Shown here one piece after another: positions 24,815 to 33,520 of a DNA stretch of 46,005 nt. The stretch comes from Collinsella vaginalis (GTDB lineage: Bacteria; Actinomycetota; Coriobacteriia; Coriobacteriales; Coriobacteriaceae): contig NZ_LT838844.1 in assembly GCF_900176655.1 (NCBI RefSeq), positions 396,717 through 442,721 on the forward strand. The letters are read 5' to 3'. Numbering within the stretch: the stretch's first letter is position 1; each line of letters begins with the position of its first letter. Both the position numbers and the translations under genes were made by a program. The notes below the pieces were generated by a model. That model saw only the letters and a list, made by a program, of their open reading frames with translations, was not told the origin of the DNA and did not search any database.

Positions 24815-24874
24815 CCTGCAGATAACCGCCATCACCTGCAGATAGCCACCACTACCTGCAGATATCCGCCACCA
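24815..24874 (+). repeat. Three tandem 20-bp repeats upstream of the surface protein gene
   Basis: CCTGCAGATAACCGCCATCA, CCTGCAGATAGCCACCACTA and CCTGCAGATATCCGCCACCA follow one another without gaps at 24815, 24835 and 24855. They end 108 bases before the ATG of the surface protein gene. The 20-base period is about two helical turns, so repeated protein-binding sites on one DNA face are plausible. Confidence 0.75.
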
Positions 24875-24982
24875 ACCTTACCTATGCGAATATCATGTGC
24901 AGGTATTATTTTAAACATCATATATAAAGATACGATTACTATCTTTCAACGTTCTGTAAACGTAAGCGTTGGGAGACGTTAC

Positions 24983-26548
24983 ATGAATCGTGCCGCAAGG
25001 GTAGCCCATCTTCTCACAGCGATGTTCGCCATGCTCGTTCTCGTGCTCGCATCGCCGCGTCCGTCATATGCGGCACCGTCCACGAGGAGTTTCTACACGG
25101 GGAGCGGCACAGGTGCCGATACCCGTGCAACGGTGGTCAACGACGCCCCGGTGGTGGCTGACGGCATCTCGTATGCGCTGTACTACACTGACGAATCCGG
25201 TCAGACCTCGAATTTTGGTAACACCGTCGACACGGACGTCACCCGCATGAACAAGTCAATCGTCGATGTCGACAACGTCCGCGGTCTCACGCTCGTGCTC
25301 GCGGCGACGAACACGGCAGATGGCCCCCGGAACCTGGGTGGAAGCCTGAGCCTGCCGCTCGACCGCTACACCGGGCGCCACGACGACGAGGCCCTGATCA
25401 CGGGTTCTGGCGCCGTTTCCATCACGTCCTCGAACACCGCCTCGACGGCGACTGCCATGCTCGCTGCCCCAGCGGGCCTCACCTCCGGGGTCCTGCCCAT
25501 CGCGGACGTATCGGCTGCCTATGTGGCTAACGGCGGCACCTGGGCTGATCTGCGTGCCGTCAACCTCGCGGGCCAGCTTGCGCCGGGGGAGACGGTGACG
25601 GTGGCGGTCCCGCTCGAGGCGACGAACATCTCCGATGCGATCCTCCACGGCGTGACCTATTCGAACGCGCGCTACCGCAACAACGCCAAACGCTTTAACG
25701 ATGGCAACCGTTACCTCAACGTCAACGTGCGCTTTGCGCGCCAGGTCACCTATGAGGACGCCGACGGTACCGCGCACGGCCTGTTCGAGAGCACGGGCAA
25801 GTACCTCGCCGGCACCCGCGATAACCCGGTCGAGTACCGCTACACCCAGGTTCCCGCCGATATTCAGGCCCTGTTGCCGAACATCACGAAATCGGACATC
25901 TATCTCAACAACATCCTCTATATGAACCGGCATGCGGCGACGGTGGACGATGTGCTCTACACAGGTGGCAACTACTACATCAATCTCGATCGGGTGAAAG
26001 CTGCGGTGCGCGACCGCGGTTACTCGGTGGCTACGGGCACCTCGGCCCGCAGACTGTACCTCGACCTTCCCGGTTGGGTGCAGTCGGTGGATGCCGATCT
26101 GACGGACGACCTGTACGGCGAGTACTCGTATATGACCACGGGCGCCGCCAACATCGCGAGCAACACCGGCGACGGCAGCGAGGTGCCGCTGAACACCGAG
26201 GATGCGAGCGGAGCCGAGATCGGCTCGCTCTACCTCGAGCTCCGTCCGGTCATCACCACGCGCGATCTCACGCTCAACGTGGGCGATAGCTGGACCGCCG
26301 CCGATAACCTGGTGAGCATGGTCGACCACGGCGGTGCCGCCGTGGACCCCGCCGATGCGGAGCGCGCCCGCGTGGTGCACAACGTCGACACCTCGAAACC
26401 CGGTGTCTACCAGGTGCGTTTCTACTATTATCACCGCGGGGACGCCGCGGCGGCCGGTGATGATTACGAGGCCTCGAACATCGCGACGGTGACGGTTAAG
26501 GGCGCGTCCGAGACCCCGTGCGACGACTCGGGCACTTCGGACAGCTAA
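24983..26548 (+). CDS. Secreted surface protein, body of an LPXTG protein cut by an in-frame stop
   Basis: The 521-residue product has a signal peptide (residues 1-31, ending PSYAA), a long Thr/Asn/Ala-rich beta-strand region of unknown fold, and a C-terminal domain (about 425-510) like the bacterial Ig-like group 3 fold: LTLNVGDSWTA, then VVHNVDTSKPGVYQVRF and ATVTV. The frame ends at TAA (26546-26548). The same frame continues at once with 61 codons holding a sortase signal (26549-26734), so the ancestral protein was wall-anchored and 583 residues long. ATG 24983 has GGGAG 7 bases before it. As it stands the protein would be released, unless the stop is read through. Adhesion is a guess from architecture. 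Confidence 0.8.
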   Translation: MNRAARVAHLLTAMFAMLVLVLASPRPSYAAPSTRSFYTGSGTGADTRATVVNDAPVVADGISYALYYTDESGQTSNFGNTVDTDVTRMNKSIVDVDNVRGLTLVLAATNTADGPRNLGGSLSLPLDRYTGRHDDEALITGSGAVSITSSNTASTATAMLAAPAGLTSGVLPIADVSAAYVANGGTWADLRAVNLAGQLAPGETVTVAVPLEATNISDAILHGVTYSNARYRNNAKRFNDGNRYLNVNVRFARQVTYEDADGTAHGLFESTGKYLAGTRDNPVEYRYTQVPADIQALLPNITKSDIYLNNILYMNRHAATVDDVLYTGGNYYINLDRVKAAVRDRGYSVATGTSARRLYLDLPGWVQSVDADLTDDLYGEYSYMTTGAANIASNTGDGSEVPLNTEDASGAEIGSLYLELRPVITTRDLTLNVGDSWTAADNLVSMVDHGGAAVDPADAERARVVHNVDTSKPGVYQVRFYYYHRGDAAAAGDDYEASNIATVTVKGASETPCDDSGTSDS

Positions 26549-26734
26549 GGCGATGGAACCAAGCCCATCGATGATCAGGGGTCTGGTGAGAAGACCGCTC
26601 CGCGCGCCTCGAAGCGCAGCGCCCGTACCACCCTGCCGCAGACCGGCGATTACATCCTCGCCGGCGTGGGCATCCTCGCGGGGATCGGTGTCGTGGCCGT
26701 GGTCGTGGCTGTCGTCCTCAAGCGCCGGAAATAG
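26549..26734 (+). other. Orphaned LPXTG cell-wall sorting signal, in frame after the stop
   Basis: Directly after the TAA, and in the same frame, come a Gly/Asp/Lys linker, LPQTG (26633-26647), a hydrophobic helix of about 20 residues and the positive tail KRRK before TAG at 26732-26734. This is a complete sorting signal for sortase A-type anchoring. It has no start codon of its own that would attach it to an exported domain. Confidence 0.88.
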
Positions 26735-26856
26735 CTGGGCTCCATCGGGGTGCCTCCACACCGCCGGAAGGAGTGCGGGTGACATCTGGGGGTGGCATGG
26801 CCAGAAGTTACACGGGCTGCATCGGGGCGCCTCGGCATCGCCAGGTCTTCGGCTCG

Positions 26857-27015
26857 TTTTGCAATATTGCGAGCTATGAATAGGCGATCGGTTCCTTCCT
26901 TGATATCGAAATAAAAATCGCAGGTCAAAGCTGGTGTAAAAGCATGAGCTATGAATAGGTCAGGTCATAGCCCGACTGTTTTCAGCGAGAACCTATGCAT
27001 AGCTCAAGAAAACGC
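26857..27015. repeat. Repeat family R2, copy 2
   Basis: The left end TTTTGCAATATTGCGAGCTA is identical to copy 1 over 20 bases and continues TGAATAGG. The right end reads CCTATGCATAGCTCAAGAAA then ACGCA (26992-27015). Inner motifs GAGCTATGAATAGG and GGTCATAGC match copy 1. Length about 159 bases. It lies in the same orientation as copy 1, on the other side of the surface protein gene. Confidence 0.85.
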
Positions 27016-27017
27016 AC

Positions 27018-27048
27018 TACGGGCATCCGAATGCGACGGATGCCCGTA
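27018..27048. terminator. Strong hairpin, possible factor-assisted terminator
   Basis: TACGGGCATCCG (27018-27029) pairs perfectly with CGGATGCCCGTA (27037-27048) around a 7-base loop. It lies three bases after R2 copy 2. There is no T run on either strand, so intrinsic termination would be weak. Further small hairpins follow, but no gene is seen up to 27324. Confidence 0.4.
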
Positions 27049-27324
27049 TCGCATTGCGGCACCTGGGTGCAACGGGCAACAGGACAGAGTACCGCGAGTA
27101 CCCGGGTGCAGCGGCGTACCGGCGTACAGGCCTGCACCGTAAACGTCCAAATACCGCAGGGCGCTTATGCGCCTCATGGCGCCCGCCCCGCTCTCCTTAC
27201 GACACGGCACCACCCGAATTCAGCCAATCTCCGTTGCCGCACGCAGGAAATGGGTAGGAGACATCTGCCCATCAGGCGGCACCAGCCCGCCGCGCCACGA
27301 AAACGAGACGGTTAGCGAGAGCCC

Positions 27325-30300
27325 ATGCTTCAACTCAAAGAGATCCGCAAGTCCTACACCACAGGTGACTTTACCCAGGTGGCGCTCGACGGCGTCACCA
27401 TCAACTTTCGCGACAACGAGTTCGCGGCGATCCTGGGGCCGAGCGGTTCAGGCAAGACCACGCTCCTGAACATCGTCGGCGGCCTCGACCAGTACGACTC
27501 GGGTGATCTCACGATCGACGGTGTCTCGACGAGGGATTACAAAGACAGCGACTGGGACACCTACCGCAACAACCGCATCGGCTTCGTCTTCCAGAGCTAC
27601 AACCTCATCCCGCACCAGACGGTGCTCGCAAACGTCGAGCTCGCCCTCACGCTGTCAGGCGTGGGCCGGGAGGAGCGCCATGAGCGCGCCCTCGCCGAGC
27701 TTGAGCGCGTGGGCCTGAGCGAGCACGCGCACAAACGGCCGAGCCAACTCTCCGGCGGCCAGATGCAGCGCGTCGCCATCGCCCGTGCCCTCATCAACAA
27801 TCCCGAGATCCTGCTCGCCGACGAGCCGACCGGCGCGCTCGACAGCAAGACGAGCGTGCAGATCATGGACCTCTTGAGCGAGATCGCCAAGGATCGCCTG
27901 GTCATCATGGTCACGCACAACCCCGAGCTCGCTGCCGCCTACGCGACGCGCACGGTGAACTTCGCCGACGGGCACGTCGTGGACGATTCTGACCCGTTCG
28001 AGCCCACCCCGGCCGATCTCGCGCGCGTCGGCGAGAAGAAGATCCGCCGCGCGTCCATGAGCTTCCTGACGGCCCTCTCGCTCTCCTTCAACAACCTCAT
28101 GACCAAGAAGGGCCGCACGATCATGACGGCCTTCGCAGGGAGCATCGGCATCATCGGCATCGCGGCGATCCTGGCGCTCGCGAACGGCGTGAACAACTAC
28201 ATCGCCTCGGTGGAGGAGGAGACGCTCTCCTCCTATCCGCTGCAGATCATGAACACCGGGTTCGACCTCACCTCGATGATGGCGTCGAGCATGGGCGCCG
28301 ACACCTCCTCAGCGGACGGGGACGACGATTCTTCCTCGCAAGACGGAGTGGTGCACGAGCGGAGCGTCGTCAGTGAAATGTTCGACGATGTGGGCACCAA
28401 CGACCTCGCCTCGCTCAAGACCTTTCTCGAGAGCAGCGACAGCGGCATCGACGCCGTGGCGAACGACGTGTCCTACAAGTACAACGTGACACCCCAGATC
28501 TACCTCGCCGACACCTCGAAAGGCGTCCAGCGGGTGAACCCCGATTCAACCTCGTCGATGCTCGGCCTCAGCAGCACGTCGGGTAACCCGATGATGTCGG
28601 GGATGATGAGCTCGGACATCTTCAATCAGCTGCCGGGCAACCTCGAGACGGTCGAGCAGGGCTACGACGTCAAGGCGGGGCGGTGGCCCGAGAAGGAGGA
28701 CGAGACCGTGCTCGTGCTGTCGTCGTCCGGCAGCGTCACCGACTTCACCCTCTACATCCTGGGCCTGCGCGACCGGAGCGAGCTCGACGCGATGACGCGG
28801 GCGTTCGCCAACGGCGAGACCGTGGAGGTGAAGCCCGACGACGGGGCCACCTTCACCTACGATGACTTCCTGAACCTCAAGATGAAGGTCGTGCCATCCT
28901 CCGCGCTCTACCAGCACGATAACGGGTACGGCGTCTGGGTCGATAAATCGGGTGACGACCAGTTCGTCGCGGAGCGCATCGCGGAGGGTGAGGATCTCAA
29001 GATCACGGGCATCGTCCAGCCCAAGGAGGGTTCGAACTCTTCGGCGCTCACCCCGGGGATCTACTACACGCCGGCACTCACCCGCCATCTGATCGATGAG
29101 GCGGCCGCCTCGCAGATCGTGCAGGATCAGCTCGCGAATCCCGGGACCAACATCTTCACGGGCAAGTCGTTCGCCGATACGGATGCCGACAAGCCGAGCC
29201 TCGACATGGCGAACCTCTTCAGCGTCGACACCGGCGCCATCGAGGCTGCGTTCACCTTTGATGCGAGCAAGCTCCAGCTCGATCTCAGCGATCTCGACGT
29301 GGATCTGGGCTCGGCGACGCTGCCTCAACCCGATATCGACCTCTCCGGTATCATGCAGCTCGATGATGCGTCCCTGGGTACCGACCTGTCCCAGAGCCTG
29401 TCAAACCTCAAGATCAACCAAGATGTGGCGAGCGCCATGGGCAACGAGCTCATGCAGGGGTTCCGCGATGTCGTGGCATCCGGTGAGATCGAGTCCAGCG
29501 ACGATATGGCGACGATGGTCCAGAGCTACCTCGCCACCCCCGCCGCACAGAAGATCATGAGCGACGCGACGCAGAACGGCCTCATCGACCTGAGCGGTAT
29601 CGAGCAGCAGCAACAGGCCCTGGTCGCAGCTATCCAGCAGCGGTTGAACGAGGCGCTCTCCACGTATATGACGCAGGTCATGGATGCGCTTTCCGCCCAG
29701 CTCAAGACTGCTATGACCACGGCGATGGCACAGGTCACTGATCAGCTCGCCGCGAACATGTCGTCCGCGATGAGCATCGACGCGGACAAGTTCAAGGAGG
29801 CGTTCAAGGTCAATATGACCGACGAGGAGTTGACCTCGCTGATCATGTCGATGATGGGCACGACGCAGGCCACGCTCGACAGCAACCTCGCCAAGCTCGA
29901 CTACGCCGATGTGAGCAAGCCGAGCGAGATCGACATCTACGCCAAGGATTTCGAGGCCAAGCAGGGGATCATCGACATCCTGGACGCCTACAACGCGCGG
30001 ATGAACGAGAGCGGGCAGACGGATAAAGCCATCACGTACACCGATATCGTCGGGACGCTGATGAGCTCGGTCACCACGATCATCGACATGATCAGCTATG
30101 TGCTGATCGCCTTCGTGTCGATCAGCCTCGTGGTGAGCTCCATCATGATTGGCATCATCACGTACATCAGCGTGCTCGAGCGCAAGAAGGAGATCGGCAT
30201 CCTGCGCGCGATCGGAGCGAGCAAGGGCAACGTGTCGCAGATCTTCAACGCCGAAACCGTCATCGAGGGCTTTGTCTCAGGGGTGCTTGGCGTCGGGATC

Positions 30301-30492
30301 ACGCTGCTGGTGTCCATCCCGGTGAACGCGGTCGTGTACTCGCTGTTCGACGTGCCCTCGGTGGCGCTCCTGCCCTGGCAGGCGGGTTTCATCCTGATCG
30401 CGATCAGCGTTGCGCTGTCGTTCATCGCCGGCTTGATCCCGGCGGGCAGCGCGAGCCGGAAGGACCCGGTGGAGGCCCTGCGGTCTGAGTGA
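27325..30492 (+). CDS. MacB-like ABC transporter, ATPase-permease fusion with large outside domain
   Basis: In this 1055-residue protein the ATPase (residues 1-230) comes first, with GPSGSGKTT (Walker A), [15 protein letters not shown] (signature) and [12 protein letters not shown] (Walker B). A first membrane helix follows at about 272-292, then an external region of roughly 600 residues, Asp/Ser-rich early on and strongly helical with Gln/Met-rich coiled-coil segments at about 755-845. Three C-terminal helices make an FtsX domain, with [15 protein letters not shown] between them. This is the type VII, MacB/FtsX mechanotransmission layout rather than a solute pump. A role in peptide, lipoprotein or antimicrobial export or sensing is likely; the substrate is unknown. 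No strong ribosome binding site is seen before ATG 27325. Confidence 0.9.
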   Translation: MLQLKEIRKSYTTGDFTQVALDGVTINFRDNEFAAILGPSGSGKTTLLNIVGGLDQYDSGDLTIDGVSTRDYKDSDWDTYRNNRIGFVFQSYNLIPHQTVLANVELALTLSGVGREERHERALAELERVGLSEHAHKRPSQLSGGQMQRVAIARALINNPEILLADEPTGALDSKTSVQIMDLLSEIAKDRLVIMVTHNPELAAAYATRTVNFADGHVVDDSDPFEPTPADLARVGEKKIRRASMSFLTALSLSFNNLMTKKGRTIMTAFAGSIGIIGIAAILALANGVNNYIASVEEETLSSYPLQIMNTGFDLTSMMASSMGADTSSADGDDDSSSQDGVVHERSVVSEMFDDVGTNDLASLKTFLESSDSGIDAVANDVSYKYNVTPQIYLADTSKGVQRVNPDSTSSMLGLSSTSGNPMMSGMMSSDIFNQLPGNLETVEQGYDVKAGRWPEKEDETVLVLSSSGSVTDFTLYILGLRDRSELDAMTRAFANGETVEVKPDDGATFTYDDFLNLKMKVVPSSALYQHDNGYGVWVDKSGDDQFVAERIAEGEDLKITGIVQPKEGSNSSALTPGIYYTPALTRHLIDEAAASQIVQDQLANPGTNIFTGKSFADTDADKPSLDMANLFSVDTGAIEAAFTFDASKLQLDLSDLDVDLGSATLPQPDIDLSGIMQLDDASLGTDLSQSLSNLKINQDVASAMGNELMQGFRDVVASGEIESSDDMATMVQSYLATPAAQKIMSDATQNGLIDLSGIEQQQQALVAAIQQRLNEALSTYMTQVMDALSAQLKTAMTTAMAQVTDQLAANMSSAMSIDADKFKEAFKVNMTDEELTSLIMSMMGTTQATLDSNLAKLDYADVSKPSEIDIYAKDFEAKQGIIDILDAYNARMNESGQTDKAITYTDIVGTLMSSVTTIIDMISYVLIAFVSISLVVSSIMIGIITYISVLERKKEIGILRAIGASKGNVSQIFNAETVIEGFVSGVLGVGITLLVSIPVNAVVYSLFDVPSVALLPWQAGFILIAISVALSFIAGLIPAGSASRKDPVEALRSE

Positions 30493-30650
30493 GGATGCGC
30501 CCCTTCCCAGGGCGGGCCCATATGGTGGGATATTCCGATGGGGCCGTGCGCGTTTCTGCGCATGGCACCGTTTGCTGCGCGATGGCGACCGCCCCCGTGT
30601 CTTCAGGGTTTTCAAGCGTGCGCGGACCGTCCCGATGAAACTATCGCACC

Positions 30651-30864
30651 TTTGGTACAGGTTTCAGATCATGCGGTTCAAACCTCTTCAGTTTGGTACA
30701 GGTTTTTGCCCACCAGCGAAGTAGCGAATGCATCGGCAACGCGTGTACCTGGTCTTGCACGAGGCGGAAACCGCTGTCTACTCGACCATCCCATCAAAAC
30801 CTGTACCAAACTGAGGAGGTTTGTTCCTTGTAGGCGCAAACCTGTACCAACGGTGCGAGGTTTG
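30651..30864. repeat. Repeat family R1, copy 2 (214-bp mirror element)
   Basis: It has the same plan and exactly the same length as copy 1. TTTGGTACAGGTTT (30651-30664) and CAGTTTGGTACAGGTTTTT (30689-30707) lie on the left; AAAACCTGTACCAAACTGAG (30796-30815, then GAGGTTTG) and AAACCTGTACCAACGGTGCG (30838-30857, then AGGTTTG) lie on the right. The centre shares GTGTACCTGGT, TTGCA and CTGTCTAC with copy 1. No conserved frame. It lies between the ABC transporter gene and htpG. Confidence 0.85.
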
Positions 30865-30889
30865 GCTCGCGCATCTCGGGGCCGTGGGT

Positions 30890-31081
30890 TCAAGGGCCGC
30901 CGCGCGGCACTGCCCTGTACAGGCAGACGAGATCGGCGAGCTCGTACTTGCCGGGCTGCTTGATCAGGTACGGCCCTGTGCAGGCGGGTGAGATGCGGTC
31001 GGCCGCGCGCAGACATTCGATAAACAGCTTGGGCCCGGGGTTCCGACACAGGGCGCCACCCGCGCGCCATTCGACCAACAA
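30890..31081 (-). CDS. Possible small hypothetical protein or gene remnant
   Basis: A minus-strand frame encodes 63 residues from a TTG start, with a varied, protein-like composition (including CLRAADRISPACTGPYLIKQ) unlike most shadow frames in this GC-rich DNA. I do not recognise a family. No good ribosome binding site is present, and the C-terminus runs into low-complexity sequence beside R1 copy 2. It may be the remnant of a longer gene or not a gene at all. The remaining gap up to htpG (31082-31249) is relatively AT-rich (TTATAAAAT at about 31157-31165) and probably holds the htpG promoter. Confidence 0.25.
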   Translation of the reverse strand: MLVEWRAGGALCRNPGPKLFIECLRAADRISPACTGPYLIKQPGKYELADLVCLYRAVPRGGP

Positions 31082-31249
31082 AGGGGAGGCGCCCCCGCCT
31101 GCCCACGTTCTATCTACGTGAAAACCGCCATATACGGATTACCTGAGCGGAAACAGGTTATAAAATCTAAGTCAGTTTGTATTAGGTTTAGCCAGCTGGA
31201 CTGCGTTTCGCACCAGTGCCGGCGCCGCAAGAGATAGGAAGGTCAGCGC

Positions 31250-33172
31250 ATGCGCAAGTTCAAAACCGAGAGCAAGAAGCTCCTGGACCTCATGATCAAC
31301 TCGATCTACACCAACAAGGAGATCTTCCTGCGCGAGCTCATCTCCAACGCGTCGGACGCGGTGGACAAGCTGAACTTCAAGGGCCTGACCGACGCGAGCG
31401 TGCAGGTGAGCCAGGATGACCTCGCAATCCGCATCGCCTTCGACGCCGACGCGCGCACCCTCACGGTCTCCGACAACGGCATCGGCATGACGGCCGAGGA
31501 GCTTGAGAAGAACCTCGGCACCATCGCGCACTCAGGCAGCCAGGAGTTCAAACAGGCCAACGCCGAGCACCAGGGCGAGGACGTGGACATCATCGGCCAG
31601 TTCGGCGTCGGCTTCTACTCGGCGTTCATGGTCGCCTCCAAGGTGCGCGTCGTCACCCGGGCTTTCGGCGAGGACATCGCACATGTCTGGGAGTCCGACG
31701 GCCTCGAGGGCTACACGATCGAGGAGGGGGAGCGCGCCGAGCACGGCACCGATGTCATCCTCACCATCCGCGAGAACCAGCCCGGGCAGGACGGCGAGCC
31801 CGGCGAGAGCTACGACACGTACCTCTCCGAGTGGGGCCTCAAGGATCTCGTTCATCGCTACAGCAACTACGTGCGCTACCCCATCCAGATGCTCGTGACC
31901 AAGAGCCGTCAGAAGCCCAAGCCCGAGGATGCGGGCGACGACTACAAGCCCGAGTACGAGGACTACCAGGAGCTCGAAACCCTGAACTCCATGACGCCCA
32001 TCTGGAAGAAGCGCTCGTCGGACGTCACACCTGAGGAGTACAACGAGTTCTACAAGGCGACCTTCCACGATTGGGAGGCCCCGGCCCGCACAATCTCCTT
32101 CCACGCCGAGGGCACCCTCGAGTACGACGCCCTCCTGTTCATCCCGAGCAAGGTCCCCTTCGACCTCTACAGCAAGGACTACCAGAAGGGGCTCGCGCTC
32201 TACAGTTCCAACGTCATGATCATGGAGAAATGCGCCGAGCTCGTGCCCGACCACTTCAACTTCGTGCGCGGCATCGTCGACTCGGCCGACGTCTCGCTGA
32301 ACATCAGCCGCGAGACCCTGCAGCACGACCGCCAGCTCCGCGCCATCGCGACGCGCGTGGAGAAGAAGATCGCGTCCGATCTCGCTGACATGCGCGACAA
32401 CGACCGCGAGGCCTACGAGGCCTTCTTCGAGAACTTCGGTCGCGGCCTCAAGTACGGCATCTACTCGAGCTACGGCATGAAGAAGGACGACCTCGCCGAC
32501 CTCCTGCTCTTTTACTCCGCGAAGCAGGGCAAGCTCGTCACCTTGAAGGAGTACCGTGAGGCGTCTCCGGAGGATCAGAAGGCCATCTATTACGCCGCCG
32601 GCGACTCGACCGAGCGCCTGGCGCACATGCCAATGGTCACGAGCGTGCTCGCCCGCGGCTACGATGTGATGCTCTGCACCCAGGACGTGGACGACTTCTG
32701 CTTCCAGGCCATGCAGACCTACGACGAGCAGGAGCTGAAGAACGTCGCCGGGGGCAACCTCGACCTCGAGACTGAGGAGGACAAGAAAGCCGCCGAGGAG
32801 GCCGCGAGCGAGAACGAGGCCCTGCTCAGCGCCATGAAGGAGGCGCTTGGAGACAAGGTTGTCCGCGTCGCGGTGTCCCCGGTGCTCACGGATGCCCCCT
32901 CGGCGCTGTCATCCGATGGTCCCATCAGCCTGGAGATGGAGAAGGTGATGGCCGGCCAGGCGGGTGCCGAGGGAATCAAGAGCCAGCGCGTGCTCGAACT
33001 CAACGCCGGCCACCCGATTTTCGCGACGCTGCGCGCCGCCGAGAAGGCGGGCGATACCGAGAAGATCGCCTCTTACACCGACCTGCTCTACAACCAGGCG
33101 CTGCTCGTGGCCGGTTTGCCGGTTGAGGACCCGGTGGCCTTCGCTCAGGCCGTCACGGAGCTCATGAAGTAG
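31250..33172 (+). CDS. htpG: Molecular chaperone HtpG (Hsp90)
   Basis: HtpG is the cytosolic bacterial Hsp90, an ATP-driven dimeric chaperone. The 640-residue protein begins KFKTESKKLLDLMINSIYTN and shows the GHKL ATP-binding motifs ELISNASDA, SDNGIGM and GQFGVGFYSAF, then the middle domain with SSNVMIMEKCAELVPD and RGIVDSADVSLNISRE, and the C-terminal dimerisation domain (from about 520). Length is typical of bacterial HtpG without the eukaryotic charged linker. AGGAAGG precedes the ATG. It seems to be transcribed alone. Confidence 0.97.
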   Translation: MRKFKTESKKLLDLMINSIYTNKEIFLRELISNASDAVDKLNFKGLTDASVQVSQDDLAIRIAFDADARTLTVSDNGIGMTAEELEKNLGTIAHSGSQEFKQANAEHQGEDVDIIGQFGVGFYSAFMVASKVRVVTRAFGEDIAHVWESDGLEGYTIEEGERAEHGTDVILTIRENQPGQDGEPGESYDTYLSEWGLKDLVHRYSNYVRYPIQMLVTKSRQKPKPEDAGDDYKPEYEDYQELETLNSMTPIWKKRSSDVTPEEYNEFYKATFHDWEAPARTISFHAEGTLEYDALLFIPSKVPFDLYSKDYQKGLALYSSNVMIMEKCAELVPDHFNFVRGIVDSADVSLNISRETLQHDRQLRAIATRVEKKIASDLADMRDNDREAYEAFFENFGRGLKYGIYSSYGMKKDDLADLLLFYSAKQGKLVTLKEYREASPEDQKAIYYAAGDSTERLAHMPMVTSVLARGYDVMLCTQDVDDFCFQAMQTYDEQELKNVAGGNLDLETEEDKKAAEEAASENEALLSAMKEALGDKVVRVAVSPVLTDAPSALSSDGPISLEMEKVMAGQAGAEGIKSQRVLELNAGHPIFATLRAAEKAGDTEKIASYTDLLYNQALLVAGLPVEDPVAFAQAVTELMK

Positions 33173-33520
33173 GCGGCCCGCCTGCTCGCAGAGTCCGGCC
33201 CTGCGATGTGAACCGCCTCCCGATCCATGGACTCGTTCATCGAGGCAAGGGTCGGGAGGCATTTCCATGCATCGTGGCCAGGCACGACGATATTTGGGCG
33301 CGGAGAAGGGCGCGCGGTGCCGTTTGGCAAGGGCGTAGGTTCGTGCCTCGACATGTCTTCGGCCGCGTCCCCTTGCATCAAACGGGCCTCAGCCGCAGCT
33401 GGCCAAGCGAGACCAACTCCCTTTGTTAATTTATCAGTAACCTATTGAAATAGTGGGTTTAAGATGTTGTACTCTGTCCACACCGACGAAGCCGCGTCGG
33501 TTGAGAGCAGGGGAGACACC
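33173..33520 (+). other. Gap before cooS with a weak AT-rich promoter region
   Basis: This 348-base gap has no supported gene. Its end (33424-33465) is markedly AT-rich. TTGTTA (33424-33429) and TGAAAT (33447-33452 region) lie about 17 bases apart and may be a promoter, and CTATT-GA-AATAG (33442-33453) is a short inverted repeat over the same place. No clear FNR, CooA or Rex site can be claimed. An ATG at 33464 is in frame with cooS but lacks a ribosome binding site. Confidence 0.3.

Noticed and set aside
25256..26785. 509-codon minus-strand frame
   Set aside because: It is antisense to the surface protein gene, rich in Arg/His/Val as expected for a shadow frame, and lacks recognisable motifs.
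27080..27130. T-box leader before the ABC transporter (GTACCGCG-like sequence)
   Set aside because: The conserved T-box core is not matched and the downstream gene is not an aminoacyl-tRNA or amino acid gene.
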